Assembly: GCF_003170075.1 (NCBI RefSeq)
Contig: NZ_PMZU01000074.1
Location: 1-46,639, forward strand
Direction of reading: 5' to 3'
Source of the DNA: Methanoregula sp.
Lineage (GTDB): Archaea > Halobacteriota > Methanomicrobia > Methanomicrobiales > Methanospirillaceae
DNA length: 46,639 nt
Position 1 is the first letter of the stretch. Each line of letters starts with the position of its first letter. Below the pieces are notes generated by a model. It had not been told where the DNA came from. It made no database searches and worked only from the letters and a program-made list of their open reading frames with translations. The position numbers and the translations under genes are program-made. This document shows, one piece after another, positions 15,854-24,293 of this stretch.

Positions 15854-16722
15854 GCAGGCTTGGCATTTTTGTCGACAGGAAAACCCTCTCCAACGCCGAG
15901 CAGCTCAGTGCCCTGATCCACTGCCGGGACGTGGCCGAAGGCCGGGGACACAATGTGGAGTTTCTCTTCCCGGTCGACATCAACAAGATCCCGAAAATGG
16001 ACGCGCTCTTCATCCGTGCCCGGACCGACCCGATGAATATCACGTACGTCGCCGCCCGTATGGCCGACTTTCACGGTATCCCGGTCATCGACGACTCGGA
16101 TTCCATCCAGATCTGTGGCGACAAGATCAACATGTATTCCCACCTCCAGAAAAAGAACGTCGCGCTCCCAAAAACCGTCTTTCTCTCAAAAAACGACCTG
16201 TCGGTCGAACGGGTCTCGCAGCTCTTCGACAGAATGGGGACCCCGCTGATTCTCAAGGAGCCTTCGACCTCGTTCTCGCTCCGGGTCGAAAAGGTCATGG
16301 ACATCGCCGGTTTCTTCCGGGTCGCCCGGCGGTTCATCAAGATGTCGGACTGGATCGTCGTCCAGCAGTTCGTGGAGAGCACGTACGACTGGCGGGTTGG
16401 AGTCCTTGGCAGAAAACTCCTGTACGTCTGCAAGTACACCATCCCCTCGGTAACGTTTAAGATCCAGGCATCCGTGAACGGCCATATCGTGTACTGCGGC
16501 GTGGAGAGCATGCCCGAAAGTGCAGTACCGCCCCATGTCATCCAGCTCGGGATCGATGCGGCAGACGCGATCGGAAACGGGCTGTACGGCGTAGATATCA
16601 AGAACAACAACGGCGATGCCTGCGTGATCGAGGTAAATGACAACCCGTCGCTTGAGAGCGGCGAGGATGCCTACTACCCCCATGTGTACGAACGGATCGT
16701 CGACCACCTTTTTGCAGCGTGA
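15850..16722 (+). CDS. RimK-like ATP-grasp ligase
   Basis: A 290-residue ligase. A preATP-grasp region (1 to about 90) is followed by the ATP-grasp fold: Lys92, Lys136 in LILKEPSTSFS for ATP, WIVVQQFVE with a following YDWRVGVLG, and the metal and phosphate motif YGVDIKNNN to EVNDNPSL (Asp249, Glu261, Asn263). Relatives such as RimK, MptN and CofF add glutamate or other amino acids to a carboxylate. Neither the cofactor F420 nor the methanopterin tail role can be ruled out, but the neighbours (RLAN, GCS2) point to another product. It is translationally coupled to the RLAN gene. Confidence 0.85.
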   Translation: MSRLGIFVDRKTLSNAEQLSALIHCRDVAEGRGHNVEFLFPVDINKIPKMDALFIRARTDPMNITYVAARMADFHGIPVIDDSDSIQICGDKINMYSHLQKKNVALPKTVFLSKNDLSVERVSQLFDRMGTPLILKEPSTSFSLRVEKVMDIAGFFRVARRFIKMSDWIVVQQFVESTYDWRVGVLGRKLLYVCKYTIPSVTFKIQASVNGHIVYCGVESMPESAVPPHVIQLGIDAADAIGNGLYGVDIKNNNGDACVIEVNDNPSLESGEDAYYPHVYERIVDHLFAA

Positions 16723-16728
16723 TCATAT

Positions 16729-17223
16729 TTGACGGAAAACTGGCCGCTTCGTGCCGAAGCTATCTGTATGAAATGCGGGGGGCGCTGCTGCGATGACGCA
16801 CATCCCCCCATATCCATGAACTGCCAACAGAGACTGATCACAGCGGGGGTATCCCTGACTGCATTTGAGACCCGTGGCTACCGGCGGCTCCGGACAAATC
16901 CTGATCATACCTGCATTCTCATGAATGACAGCATGTGCATGATTCACGCGATAAAACCCGAAACCTGCCGGGCAGGGCCGTTTACCTTCGATGTGGACGG
17001 TGACACAATCCGGATCTTCCTAAAGCACGCGTCTATCTGCCCTATCGTAACGCTCTTAAAAGAGGTGCCCGAAGCGTACGGGCAGCAGTACGACCTGGCC
17101 ATAGAGAATATCACAAATCTCGTCGCACACCTCACGGATGCGGAGATTGACGCAATCAACCGGATCGACGAACCCGACACGGATCTGGTTGTGGCAATTC
17201 CCCGGGGACACCGGTTCGTATGA
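16729..17223 (+). CDS. YkgJ-type Cys-cluster protein
   Basis: A 164-residue protein of the zinc/iron-chelating YkgJ family. The N-terminal signature C13-x2-C16-x3-C20-C21 (ICMKCGGRCCD) and later cysteines in CILMNDSMC and PETCRAGPF are typical. The family is uncharacterised but often sits next to modification or methylation enzymes. The start is a TTG at 16729 behind GTGATCA, which matches the ribosome's anti-Shine-Dalgarno region; the next ATG would cut into the Cys motif. The stop overlaps the GCS2 start by ATGA, so it belongs to the same operon. Confidence 0.8.
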   Translation: MTENWPLRAEAICMKCGGRCCDDAHPPISMNCQQRLITAGVSLTAFETRGYRRLRTNPDHTCILMNDSMCMIHAIKPETCRAGPFTFDVDGDTIRIFLKHASICPIVTLLKEVPEAYGQQYDLAIENITNLVAHLTDAEIDAINRIDEPDTDLVVAIPRGHRFV

Positions 17224-18332
17224 CGATTGGAACAGAACACGAATACTCGGTGAACGATGCACATTTTACTGCGCTTCCCGTCTCCGACCAGATCATCAAA
17301 TCGATCTGCGGGAGTTTTTCAGGCGAGATCCTCTTTGGCGAGGTCAAACTGGGAAAGGAACTCCAGAAAACCGTGCTCGAATTTGTCCCGCGTGTCCCTG
17401 CATCCGGCCCTGCGGCGCTGGAATCGATGCTCATGCAGGGGATCCGGAAATTCTACCATATCTTTCCCACTCAGTACCACCTGCTCGGCCTTGGGATGCA
17501 CCCCACCCTGACGCTCGACCGGACTGCTGTCTGGGATCATGACGAGGGGGAGTACTACGAGGCCTACGACCGTCTCTTTAACATCCGGCAGCACGGGTGG
17601 CTCAACATCCAGGCGCTCCAGATCAACCTCTCGTATGCGGGAGAAAAAGACCTGCTCATGCAGTACAACCGGATCCGCACCCTCCTCCCGTATCTTATCG
17701 CGCTTACGGCATCTTCCCCTATGGTGGAGGGCCGTCTGACCGGGACAATGGATAACCGGCTTATCTATTACCGGGAGAACCAGAAGGAGATCCCGGCAAT
17801 CTGCAACGGCATCATCCCGGCGCGGCTCCGGTCGGTGGCGGAGTACCAGATGGCGCAGGAACGGATTTTTTCAGAGCTCCGGGCCCGTCATGCTGGGATC
17901 CTCTGCGAGGAATGGCTCAATTCGAGCGGGCTTATCATCCGGTTCTCCCGGGGCTGCCTTGAGATCAAGGCACCGGACGAACAGGAGTGCATCCGCTCCG
18001 ATATGGCAGTCGCTGCGCTGGTGACCTCACTCCTGCGCTGCCCGACGCTCCCGGTCGAGAGCGACCAGGATGCGCTGCTCGCACTCACGGAAACAGCGAT
18101 TCAGGACGGCACGGCCGGGCTCCGTCCGGAACTTGAAGCGCTGTACCGCTGTGCATGGCAGAGGGCAAGCGCTGAAGAGCGGCAATATCTCCCCGTTATT
18201 GAGAGCAGGATCACGAAAGGCAGCCTTGCCGAACAGATGGCGGAGCGGTACCGTAAGGAAAAAACAATCGAGCCGATCCTTGCCGACATGGCGCACTGCC
18301 TCCGGGTGAATAAGCCATACGGCATAGGGTGA
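17220..18332 (+). CDS. GCS2-type carboxylate-amine ligase
   Basis: A 370-residue member of the glutamate-cysteine ligase family 2 (YbdK/GCS2), part of the glutamine synthetase-like fold. Characteristic parts are IGTEHEYSV (3-11), GLGMHP (90-95), LQINLSY (133-139) and SSPMVEGRLTG (165-175), with YYREN. Such enzymes join an amino acid to a carboxyl group using ATP. No glutathione pathway is expected in this organism, so gamma-glutamylcysteine is possible but not the obvious product. It is the fourth gene of the RLAN/RimK/YkgJ unit and is followed by a terminator. Confidence 0.82.
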   Translation: MTIGTEHEYSVNDAHFTALPVSDQIIKSICGSFSGEILFGEVKLGKELQKTVLEFVPRVPASGPAALESMLMQGIRKFYHIFPTQYHLLGLGMHPTLTLDRTAVWDHDEGEYYEAYDRLFNIRQHGWLNIQALQINLSYAGEKDLLMQYNRIRTLLPYLIALTASSPMVEGRLTGTMDNRLIYYRENQKEIPAICNGIIPARLRSVAEYQMAQERIFSELRARHAGILCEEWLNSSGLIIRFSRGCLEIKAPDEQECIRSDMAVAALVTSLLRCPTLPVESDQDALLALTETAIQDGTAGLRPELEALYRCAWQRASAEERQYLPVIESRITKGSLAEQMAERYRKEKTIEPILADMAHCLRVNKPYGIG

Positions 18333-18338
18333 GATTTT

Positions 18339-18372
18339 ATCCGGGAACAGGGCCGGATTTTTTCTTTTTTGG
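18339..18372 (+). terminator. Hairpin and T-tract ending the amidoligase operon
   Basis: ATCCGG (18339-18344) pairs with CCGGAT (18353-18358) around an 8-nt loop and is followed at once by TTTTTCTTTTTT. This is one of the clearest terminator-like structures in the window, and it starts 7 nt after the GCS2 stop. Confidence 0.6.
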
Positions 18373-18600
18373 ATTTTGGAGAATGGAGCCGGCATTTTTC
18401 CGAAAACATTTATTTTTCCTAGATTGCGGTGTTTGTTCCGGGAAAGGTGCGGACATTACCGCTTGTCAGAAAACCTCTTATTTACACCGGTTTTCCCCCA
18501 TACGACTCTTCACGAGTACCTTCAATCCGGGCTCAATTTAAGCCCCGATCGCCCTTCCTGAATCCTAAAAGAAGCCCGCATAGGGCTCCGTTTAAAAATA

Positions 18601-18642
18601 CCCTCAAATTGGGTTTATTTTGGAAAACGGACAAATTAAAAC
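18601..18642 (+). repeat. Diverged direct repeat, copy 1
   Basis: This 42-nt block matches 18756-18797 at 33 of 42 positions without gaps. The shared core reads TATTTTGNAAAACNGACAAA. It ends in an AT-rich box that could act as a TATA element (AAATTAAAAC). There is no gene around it. Confidence 0.55.
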
Positions 18643-18755
18643 GGATTCGATAGTGCGGTTCTTTTGGCTGATCTCATGTGGAATTGCCACTTGGACGATT
18701 CGGAAAACAGGGGCCGCCAGAACGCGAATATGGGGCTGCAAAGGGCATTATATGG

Positions 18756-18797
18756 GGCTCAATTTGGGCGTATTTTGCAAAACAGACAAATATAAAC
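18756..18797 (+). repeat. Diverged direct repeat, copy 2
   Basis: This is the second copy of the 42-nt block, 155 nt downstream of the first. Its end (AAATATAAAC) is a better TATA-like box than in copy 1. The short motif TATGGGGCT also occurs twice just before it (18731 and 18751 regions). Duplicated promoters or a decayed element are both possible. Confidence 0.55.
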
Positions 18798-18880
18798 ACT
18801 CAAACTATCGGGGTAGGAAATCTGACCGTTTTACGGGCGTTTTTTGGCCCCCTTCAGGATAGAAAAATGTTTTTCATTGT

Positions 18881-18934
18881 ATGAACGTCACTGATCCGCC
18901 GCGGGGGCGTCCCTCCGGGGGCGGCGACGTTCAT
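18881..18934 (+). promoter_or_regulatory. Strong hairpin upstream of the ADP-forming synthetase gene
   Basis: ATGAACGTC (18881-18889) pairs perfectly with GACGTTCAT (18926-18934), and CCGCC (18896-18900) with GGCGG (18920-18924) inside it. The GTATGAA that overlaps the outer arm could instead pair with TTCATAC near 18967-18973, so two folds compete. It lies about 150 nt before the start codon. It may be a regulatory leader or part of a noncoding RNA. Confidence 0.4.
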
Positions 18935-19081
18935 CGTTCCTTGTGAGGGAAGAAGCAACAATATCTTCATACATTCATAATGATTTTCATTGAAAATTCC
19001 ACAAAACCGATACTGACTGCTCCCTGCACAATCCTCATTAACCCCTCACCGGCAATATCACTACAGGAGCAACCTATCCCC

Positions 19082-21172
19082 ATGTCACGCACCCTCCTTT
19101 CCGAAGCGGACGGCTATGAACTGCTGAAACAATACGGTATCCCGGTGCCCCGTTCAACGGTCGTTCATACCGCTGAAGAGGCAGGACGGGCAGCAGACGG
19201 GATTGGGTTCCCGGTGGTGGCAAAGATCGTCTCACCGCAGGTCGTCCACAAGAGCGATGCGGGCGGCGTTATCACCGGCATCACGTCTGCCGCTGCTGCA
19301 GAAAAGGCGTTTACCGCCATCACACAGAATGTCCGGGTGGCGTATCCCGAGGCAGAGATCGAAGGAATTATCATTGAAGCGGAGCAGAAACCCGGCCTCG
19401 AACTGATCATCGGGGGAAAGACCGACCCGGCGTTCGGGAAGGTGATAACGATCGGCATGGGCGGCACGCTCGTCGAACTGCTCCGTGACGTTGCGATCCG
19501 GATCCTGCCGGTCAGCGATGACGAGATCCGCACCATGATCCACAGTCTTAAGGGATACCCACTGATCGCCGGCTTCCGGCACGCCGCTCCCCGCGATGAG
19601 GCAGCGCTCGTCACCATCGCCGGGGCGCTGGTTCACATGTTCCTTGAGCATCCGGAGATCCGGGAGTTCGATATCAACCCCGTTATCCTGTACGGCGAGG
19701 GCGGTTGTGCGGTTGACGCACGGATCTACACCGACGATGCGGTTGAACCGGCGCATGATGCAGAGGCAGCGGGTGCGGCGCTGCCGGACATCCTGCTTAA
19801 TATCCGGTCGGTCGCAATCGTCGGTGCATCGCAGGATCCAGGCAAAGTCGGGTACGCGATCTGCCGGAACATGCTCAGCTTTTCCGGCGCCCTTTACCCG
19901 GTCAACCCGAAAAGCCCGGAGATCCTCAGGAAGACTGCGTATCCATCCCTTGCCGCAATACCGGGGCCGGTGGATGCAGCGGTGATCGCGATCCCGGCAC
20001 CGGGCGTCCCGGCAATCGTCGAGGAAGCAGGAAAAAAGAAGATACCGCTTGTAATTATCGTCTCTTCAGGGTTCCGTGAGACCGGGCCGGCCGGAAAAGC
20101 GCTCGAAGATCAGGTGCTTGCCACCGCACAAAAGTACGGGTGCCGGATCATGGGCCCCAACTGCCTTGGGTTTATGCTCCCGGCACAGGGCATTAATACT
20201 ACCTTTGACTCGGTCTCCCCCCGGCCCGGCTCCATTGCGTTTATCTCCCAGAGCGGGGCTATCATCACCACAATCGTGGACTGGAGCCTGCCCGAAGAGA
20301 TCGGGTTTTCCGCTGTTATCTCGGTGGGCAACCAGCTGGATCTCACGTTCGAGGATTTTATCACGTGGGCCGCCGCCGATCCCGCGACAAATGCGATCAT
20401 CCTGTATGTTGAGGAGATCCGTAACGGCCGGCGCTTCATGGAGACCGTCAGCCGGATCACCCCGGAAAAACCCGTGATCGTGCTAAAATCCGGCTCGTCT
20501 GCAATCGGGCAGAAGGCCGCCTCATCGCACACGGGTTCCCTTGCCGGCAGTGAAATGGTCTACCAAGCCGCGTTCCGGCAGGCCGGGATGATCCCGGTCC
20601 GGTCGATCCGGGAGGCGTTCCAGGCAGCCGAACTCCTCGCGTCCGAAGGGTACCCCAAAGGTACCCGTGCAGTCGTGATCTCAAACGCCGGCGGATTTGC
20701 GGTGCTCTCCTCGGATTATGCCGAGCGGTTCGGGATCCAACTGGTGGAGTTCCCGGAGGCGCTCACCCGGGAACTGGACGCAGTACTCCCCACAAACTGG
20801 AGCCGGGCCAACCCGATCGACATGGTGGGGGATTCCCATCCCGACCGGTTTGCAAAGACCTTCGACGTGATGATCCGGCACCAGGACCTCTGGGACCTTG
20901 CCTTCGTCATTACAGTCCCGACCGCAATCTCCGATCCGCTCCGGGTTGCAAATGAGATCGTCCGGTTCTCGACGCATACTCACAAGATGATCGTAGGCTG
21001 CATGATTGGCGGTGATTCCATGAAGACGCCACAGCGGATCCTGCGGGAGGCACACATTCCGAACTTCCCGGACCTTGAGGACGCGTTCCGTGCGGTTGGG
21101 AACATCTGCCAATACACGTGCCATAAAAATGACGGATCATGCGGGTGCCAGCAGACACCCCGTATACCGTAA
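19082..21172 (+). CDS. ADP-forming acyl-CoA (acetyl-CoA) synthetase, fused beta-alpha
   Basis: A 696-residue enzyme that conserves the energy of an acyl-CoA thioester as ATP, or runs in reverse. The order is ATP-grasp (beta) domain first, residues 1 to about 225, then a CoA-binding Rossmann domain (SVAIVGASQDPGKVG) and two succinyl-CoA-ligase-like domains. The phosphohistidine motif SHTGSLAGS has His483. Cysteines cluster at the very C-terminus (CQYTCHKNDGSCGC), which is unusual. The ATG at 19082 has GGAG 12 nt before it; the frame extends 34 codons upstream with unlikely sequence. Acetate, aryl or branched-chain acids could be substrates. Confidence 0.9.
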   Translation: MSRTLLSEADGYELLKQYGIPVPRSTVVHTAEEAGRAADGIGFPVVAKIVSPQVVHKSDAGGVITGITSAAAAEKAFTAITQNVRVAYPEAEIEGIIIEAEQKPGLELIIGGKTDPAFGKVITIGMGGTLVELLRDVAIRILPVSDDEIRTMIHSLKGYPLIAGFRHAAPRDEAALVTIAGALVHMFLEHPEIREFDINPVILYGEGGCAVDARIYTDDAVEPAHDAEAAGAALPDILLNIRSVAIVGASQDPGKVGYAICRNMLSFSGALYPVNPKSPEILRKTAYPSLAAIPGPVDAAVIAIPAPGVPAIVEEAGKKKIPLVIIVSSGFRETGPAGKALEDQVLATAQKYGCRIMGPNCLGFMLPAQGINTTFDSVSPRPGSIAFISQSGAIITTIVDWSLPEEIGFSAVISVGNQLDLTFEDFITWAAADPATNAIILYVEEIRNGRRFMETVSRITPEKPVIVLKSGSSAIGQKAASSHTGSLAGSEMVYQAAFRQAGMIPVRSIREAFQAAELLASEGYPKGTRAVVISNAGGFAVLSSDYAERFGIQLVEFPEALTRELDAVLPTNWSRANPIDMVGDSHPDRFAKTFDVMIRHQDLWDLAFVITVPTAISDPLRVANEIVRFSTHTHKMIVGCMIGGDSMKTPQRILREAHIPNFPDLEDAFRAVGNICQYTCHKNDGSCGCQQTPRIP

Positions 21173-21239
21173 GGGAGTGGCAGAAACTATCAGATAGATC
21201 ACCGTACTTCTGCCATCATACCATCATAAATACCGGTCA

Positions 21240-21734
21240 ATGAAACCTTCAGCTATGAATTCCAGACTTATCATCTGCTCCGCACTCCTGCTCTCGCTGC
21301 TGCTCGCAGTAGCAGGCTGCACGGATCCGGCAAATCTTATGCCCCTTCCGACCACCCCCACGACATCTGCAACCCCTCTCCCCACCATCCTGCCGACACT
21401 ATCCGTTACTCCGGGACCGACAGAAATCCTGCCTGCTATCTGGGAAGTTGATGTCCAGGTCGCGAGCAACGGACAGGCCATCAACCCGCAGATTATCATG
21501 ACCTTCCGTGGCGGTAAGGGTCTGAACTTCATTCCCGAGCTCGATCTCGAAGTCATCCGGTCTGACGGGGTTGTCGAGACCGGTACGATGCTCCAGCCTC
21601 TCTATGTGGGTAAGACCGTCACGTTACGGGGAACAACACAGAACTATGACCGTGCCATCGTCTGGGCGATCACACCGCAGGGTGATCGGGTCAAAATCGT
21701 CGACCAGTATGTGCCGTTCCGGTCGTATAACTAA
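21240..21734 (+). CDS. Secreted lipoprotein, unknown function
   Basis: A 164-residue protein with a signal peptide ending in a lipobox (LLAVAGC), so the mature form should be lipid-anchored outside the membrane. A Thr/Pro-rich linker (TTPTTSATPLPT) follows, then a beta-rich domain of about 100 residues. The pattern is common for Methanomicrobiales surface proteins. I do not recognise the domain. The ATG at 21240 is used; one at 21255 would also leave a full signal peptide. It is convergent with the diadenylate cyclase gene. Confidence 0.75.
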   Translation: MKPSAMNSRLIICSALLLSLLLAVAGCTDPANLMPLPTTPTTSATPLPTILPTLSVTPGPTEILPAIWEVDVQVASNGQAINPQIIMTFRGGKGLNFIPELDLEVIRSDGVVETGTMLQPLYVGKTVTLRGTTQNYDRAIVWAITPQGDRVKIVDQYVPFRSYN

Positions 21735-21851
21735 AAGAGTCTGAAACACTATCTGAAATACGCGCCACCTCAAGGAAAATCCCGGGGGCTCCCCTTTTTT
21801 ACACCGGTTCACCGGCACGATACCCGTTGGGACATAAAAAAAAGAGCGGGA

Positions 21852-23531
21852 TCACAGCGTGATCTTCTTTAAGATCTGCCCGTTCTTGAAGATCGTGATC
21901 CCCCCGCCACTCTGGGAAACAACGATCCCGACGGCTTTTGTTACGCTGGTAATCGCAGCAACTGAGTTATGCCGGGTGCCCATGCCTTTTGGGAGCGTCA
22001 CCTTGCTTGAGTCCACTGTGATGTACCGTCCCGAAGCCTCGATAAAACCGTCGCCCGAAATCACGAATGCCCCGTCGAGCTGGGCGAACTCCTTGATATT
22101 TTCCTTGAGGTCGGGATTCGTGACCATTCGCATCTCGGGCTGGTGACCCTCGAATGCATTAAGCATGATCTGCCGGGATTTGGCAAGCACGTTTTTGGTA
22201 TCGCCGATCAGGAATGTCGTACCGACCGCCTTTCCTTCCCGGCCTTCGATCGAGATCTCGGTTGAGATATGGAAGACTGCATCAAAGACCTCGTCCCGCA
22301 CATCGGTATCGGACACCACCTGGTCCTTCCATGTATCGGTGCTGATCCGCACCTCGCCGGTCCGTTTCCTGTCGGTGATATCGTGACCGATACAGAGGAT
22401 TTCAACAATGTGGCCCTGCGGGTCGCGGATCGCCTTGTTGATCCATGCGATCCAGACGATGTCCCCGTTCCGGCGGGTGTTCTCGCTTACGTTGATGGCA
22501 TACCCCTCGGCGTTAAAACCCAGGTCGTTTGCCATCATTGAGAGATCGTGGCCGCCCCGGTTCTTCTCCGGCACGATCGTCCCGACAACATTCTTTCCGA
22601 CAAGGTCGCTCACTGAAAAATCGAAGAATGCCGCTGCGTAGGTATTGGTGTAGGTGATGACACCCTGCATGTCCATCCGTATGATGATGCTCTGGGCGTT
22701 CTGCATCATCTCCCGGTATTTCGCTTCGCTTTCCTTTAAGGCATCCCGCATCTTTTTCCTTTCAGATATATCGGTCACGACTAAGGTGCCGCCTTTTTTT
22801 GCGTCAAGCGGGTCGATCAGGCGGGCCTGGAGGGTACAGGCAACGACACCGCCACCAGCCCGCACGAGCTCGCATTCCGCACAACCATTTCCGAGTGCGT
22901 CCCGGTGGATCTGGAGATCCCGGCAGACCTGCCCGAACTCCTCCTCGCTCTTAAAGAGCGCCCGGACCGGTTTTCCCACAATATCGGACTCAGACATGCC
23001 TAAAAGTGCGGAAAGCGGGTGGTTTACCCATTCGACCGTGGCGTTCCGCATCTGGAAGATCCCAAGCGGCGTTGCCGAGAGGATCGCGATCAGCTGCTCG
23101 TTCTGGAGTTTGATCTCGCGCTCCGACTTCTTGCGCAGCGCTGTCTGCTTGATCAGCGTGACAAGATCTGCTGCCGGGGAACGCAGATCGGCAGTACGGG
23201 GGATGACGATCTCGGTGCCGTTATTAACCTCCTCAAAGGCAACCCGGTTCTCGCTCATACGGTTGAAGAGGATGACCGGTGTGGGGTTTCCCATGGAGCG
23301 AAGGTAGAGCAGAAACCCGATGCCGTCCATGTCAGAGACAAACTCGATCCCGTTGACTGCCGACACTTTCTCGTAGCAGACAATGACATCAAATCTCCGG
23401 CTCTTGAGTTTCTCGATTGCCAGTTTTGCGGACTGGACCACGTCCAGCTGAACTTCCCCGGTCTTCTCGAGGAACGGGCGGAACTGCACGAGAAAGTCGG
23501 TATTGTCATCGACAAACAGGACGGATATCAT
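21852..23531 (-). CDS. Pseudo-receiver / PAS / PAS / diadenylate cyclase protein
   Basis: A 559-residue signalling protein. Residues 1-128 form a response-regulator receiver (VLFVDDN) whose phospho-acceptor Asp is replaced: DVIVCY has Tyr53 there, and the usual KP Lys is Arg. Two PAS domains follow (about 143-258 and 268-390, each ending in a DISERKK or DITDRKR motif). Residues about 411-559 match the archaeal DisA_N (DacZ-type) cyclase: LDGAFVI (DGA 486-488) and GTRHNS (518-523). The catalytic RHR is RHN here. It probably makes c-di-AMP in response to a PAS-sensed signal rather than by phosphorylation. The ATG at 23531 follows GGGAG. Confidence 0.85.
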   Translation of the reverse strand: MISVLFVDDNTDFLVQFRPFLEKTGEVQLDVVQSAKLAIEKLKSRRFDVIVCYEKVSAVNGIEFVSDMDGIGFLLYLRSMGNPTPVILFNRMSENRVAFEEVNNGTEIVIPRTADLRSPAADLVTLIKQTALRKKSEREIKLQNEQLIAILSATPLGIFQMRNATVEWVNHPLSALLGMSESDIVGKPVRALFKSEEEFGQVCRDLQIHRDALGNGCAECELVRAGGGVVACTLQARLIDPLDAKKGGTLVVTDISERKKMRDALKESEAKYREMMQNAQSIIIRMDMQGVITYTNTYAAAFFDFSVSDLVGKNVVGTIVPEKNRGGHDLSMMANDLGFNAEGYAINVSENTRRNGDIVWIAWINKAIRDPQGHIVEILCIGHDITDRKRTGEVRISTDTWKDQVVSDTDVRDEVFDAVFHISTEISIEGREGKAVGTTFLIGDTKNVLAKSRQIMLNAFEGHQPEMRMVTNPDLKENIKEFAQLDGAFVISGDGFIEASGRYITVDSSKVTLPKGMGTRHNSVAAITSVTKAVGIVVSQSGGGITIFKNGQILKKITL

Positions 23532-23618
23532 CTGGAACTCCCGGGGCGTGGGCTCCCGCCTCCGGTGTATACCTATAATCTGGATATTTTGCAATAAATA
23601 GTTGACTGGACGCAGGGG

Positions 23619-23641
23619 AAATTGCAGATTTCGCGCAATTT
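23619..23641. promoter_or_regulatory. Inverted repeat upstream of the diadenylate cyclase gene
   Basis: AAATTGC (23619-23625) and GCAATTT (23635-23641) form a 7-bp dyad with a 9-nt spacer, about 90-110 nt upstream of the ATG. An AT-rich TATA-like box (TATTTATTG on the minus strand) lies between the dyad and the gene. A regulator may bind here. No factor is known. Confidence 0.35.
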
Positions 23642-23709
23642 ATGGCCGGAATACACATGTTTCTACCGTGAGGGTCATGCACCGGCACGATGTCATTCTG
23701 CCACTCCCT

Positions 23710-24234
23710 TCAGGTGCAGTCGCAGTCATGGTCTTCCGCATCACCGTCGCCCCGGGTGTCTTTTTCGTTGTCACAGAATTTCCCCCACGTAAACCAGCCC
23801 CCGGTAATAAGGATGAGCGGGACACCGAGGGGAAGGGAAAATCCATGGTCGCCGTGAAGGGCAGGGCCGTACTGGACCAGCATCGCAGCCAGAAAGAGGA
23901 TGCCCCCGGTAACCGTGAGCAGGCCGGCGGGTTTTACCAGCCGTGCGTCGTTCTGTACGGCGGCATAAGCGAGGAGGAGCAGGGCAGCAACAAGGAGAAT
24001 CGCCCCAAGAAACCAGATGAGGATTGAATAAGCACTTGTCCCTTTCAGGATCCCTTCAAGCACATAGGAGAGATCTCTCTGGAGGGTAATCAGGCTGTTC
24101 CCGAGGTAACTCTGCTGGTACCGGAAGAGGGCCCACTGGACACCGGTGGCAAGATTGTCCCCGATACCATAGATATTGAGCGGGACAAAAAAGAGCAGGC
24201 ACTCGCAGATGAGCGGCAGTCGAAGACGAGTCAT
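23710..24234 (-). CDS. Four-span membrane protein, unknown function
   Basis: A 174-residue protein with about four hydrophobic segments: one at the N-terminus (LICECLLFFVPLNIYG), two in the middle (ILIWFLGAILLVAALLLL and GGILFLAAML) and one near PLGVPLILITGGWF. The C-terminus is acidic and ends DHDCDCT. I do not recognise the family. The ATG at 24234 opens directly into the first span; earlier in-frame codons read as poor protein. It lies 59 nt downstream of the Cys-cluster regulator, probably in the same unit, so that regulator may control or sense it. Confidence 0.55.
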   Translation of the reverse strand: MTRLRLPLICECLLFFVPLNIYGIGDNLATGVQWALFRYQQSYLGNSLITLQRDLSYVLEGILKGTSAYSILIWFLGAILLVAALLLLAYAAVQNDARLVKPAGLLTVTGGILFLAAMLVQYGPALHGDHGFSLPLGVPLILITGGWFTWGKFCDNEKDTRGDGDAEDHDCDCT

Positions 24235-24293
24235 GAGTGGTAAAAAACGTTTTAGGAAATGTATCAAAAATGCCGATGATAACCGGGAACCGA

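Noticed and set aside
18886-18960. Possible tRNA or known RNA family in the hairpin before the synthetase
   Set aside because: The stem arrangement does not fit tRNA, RNase P or SRP RNA; kept only as an unassigned hairpin.
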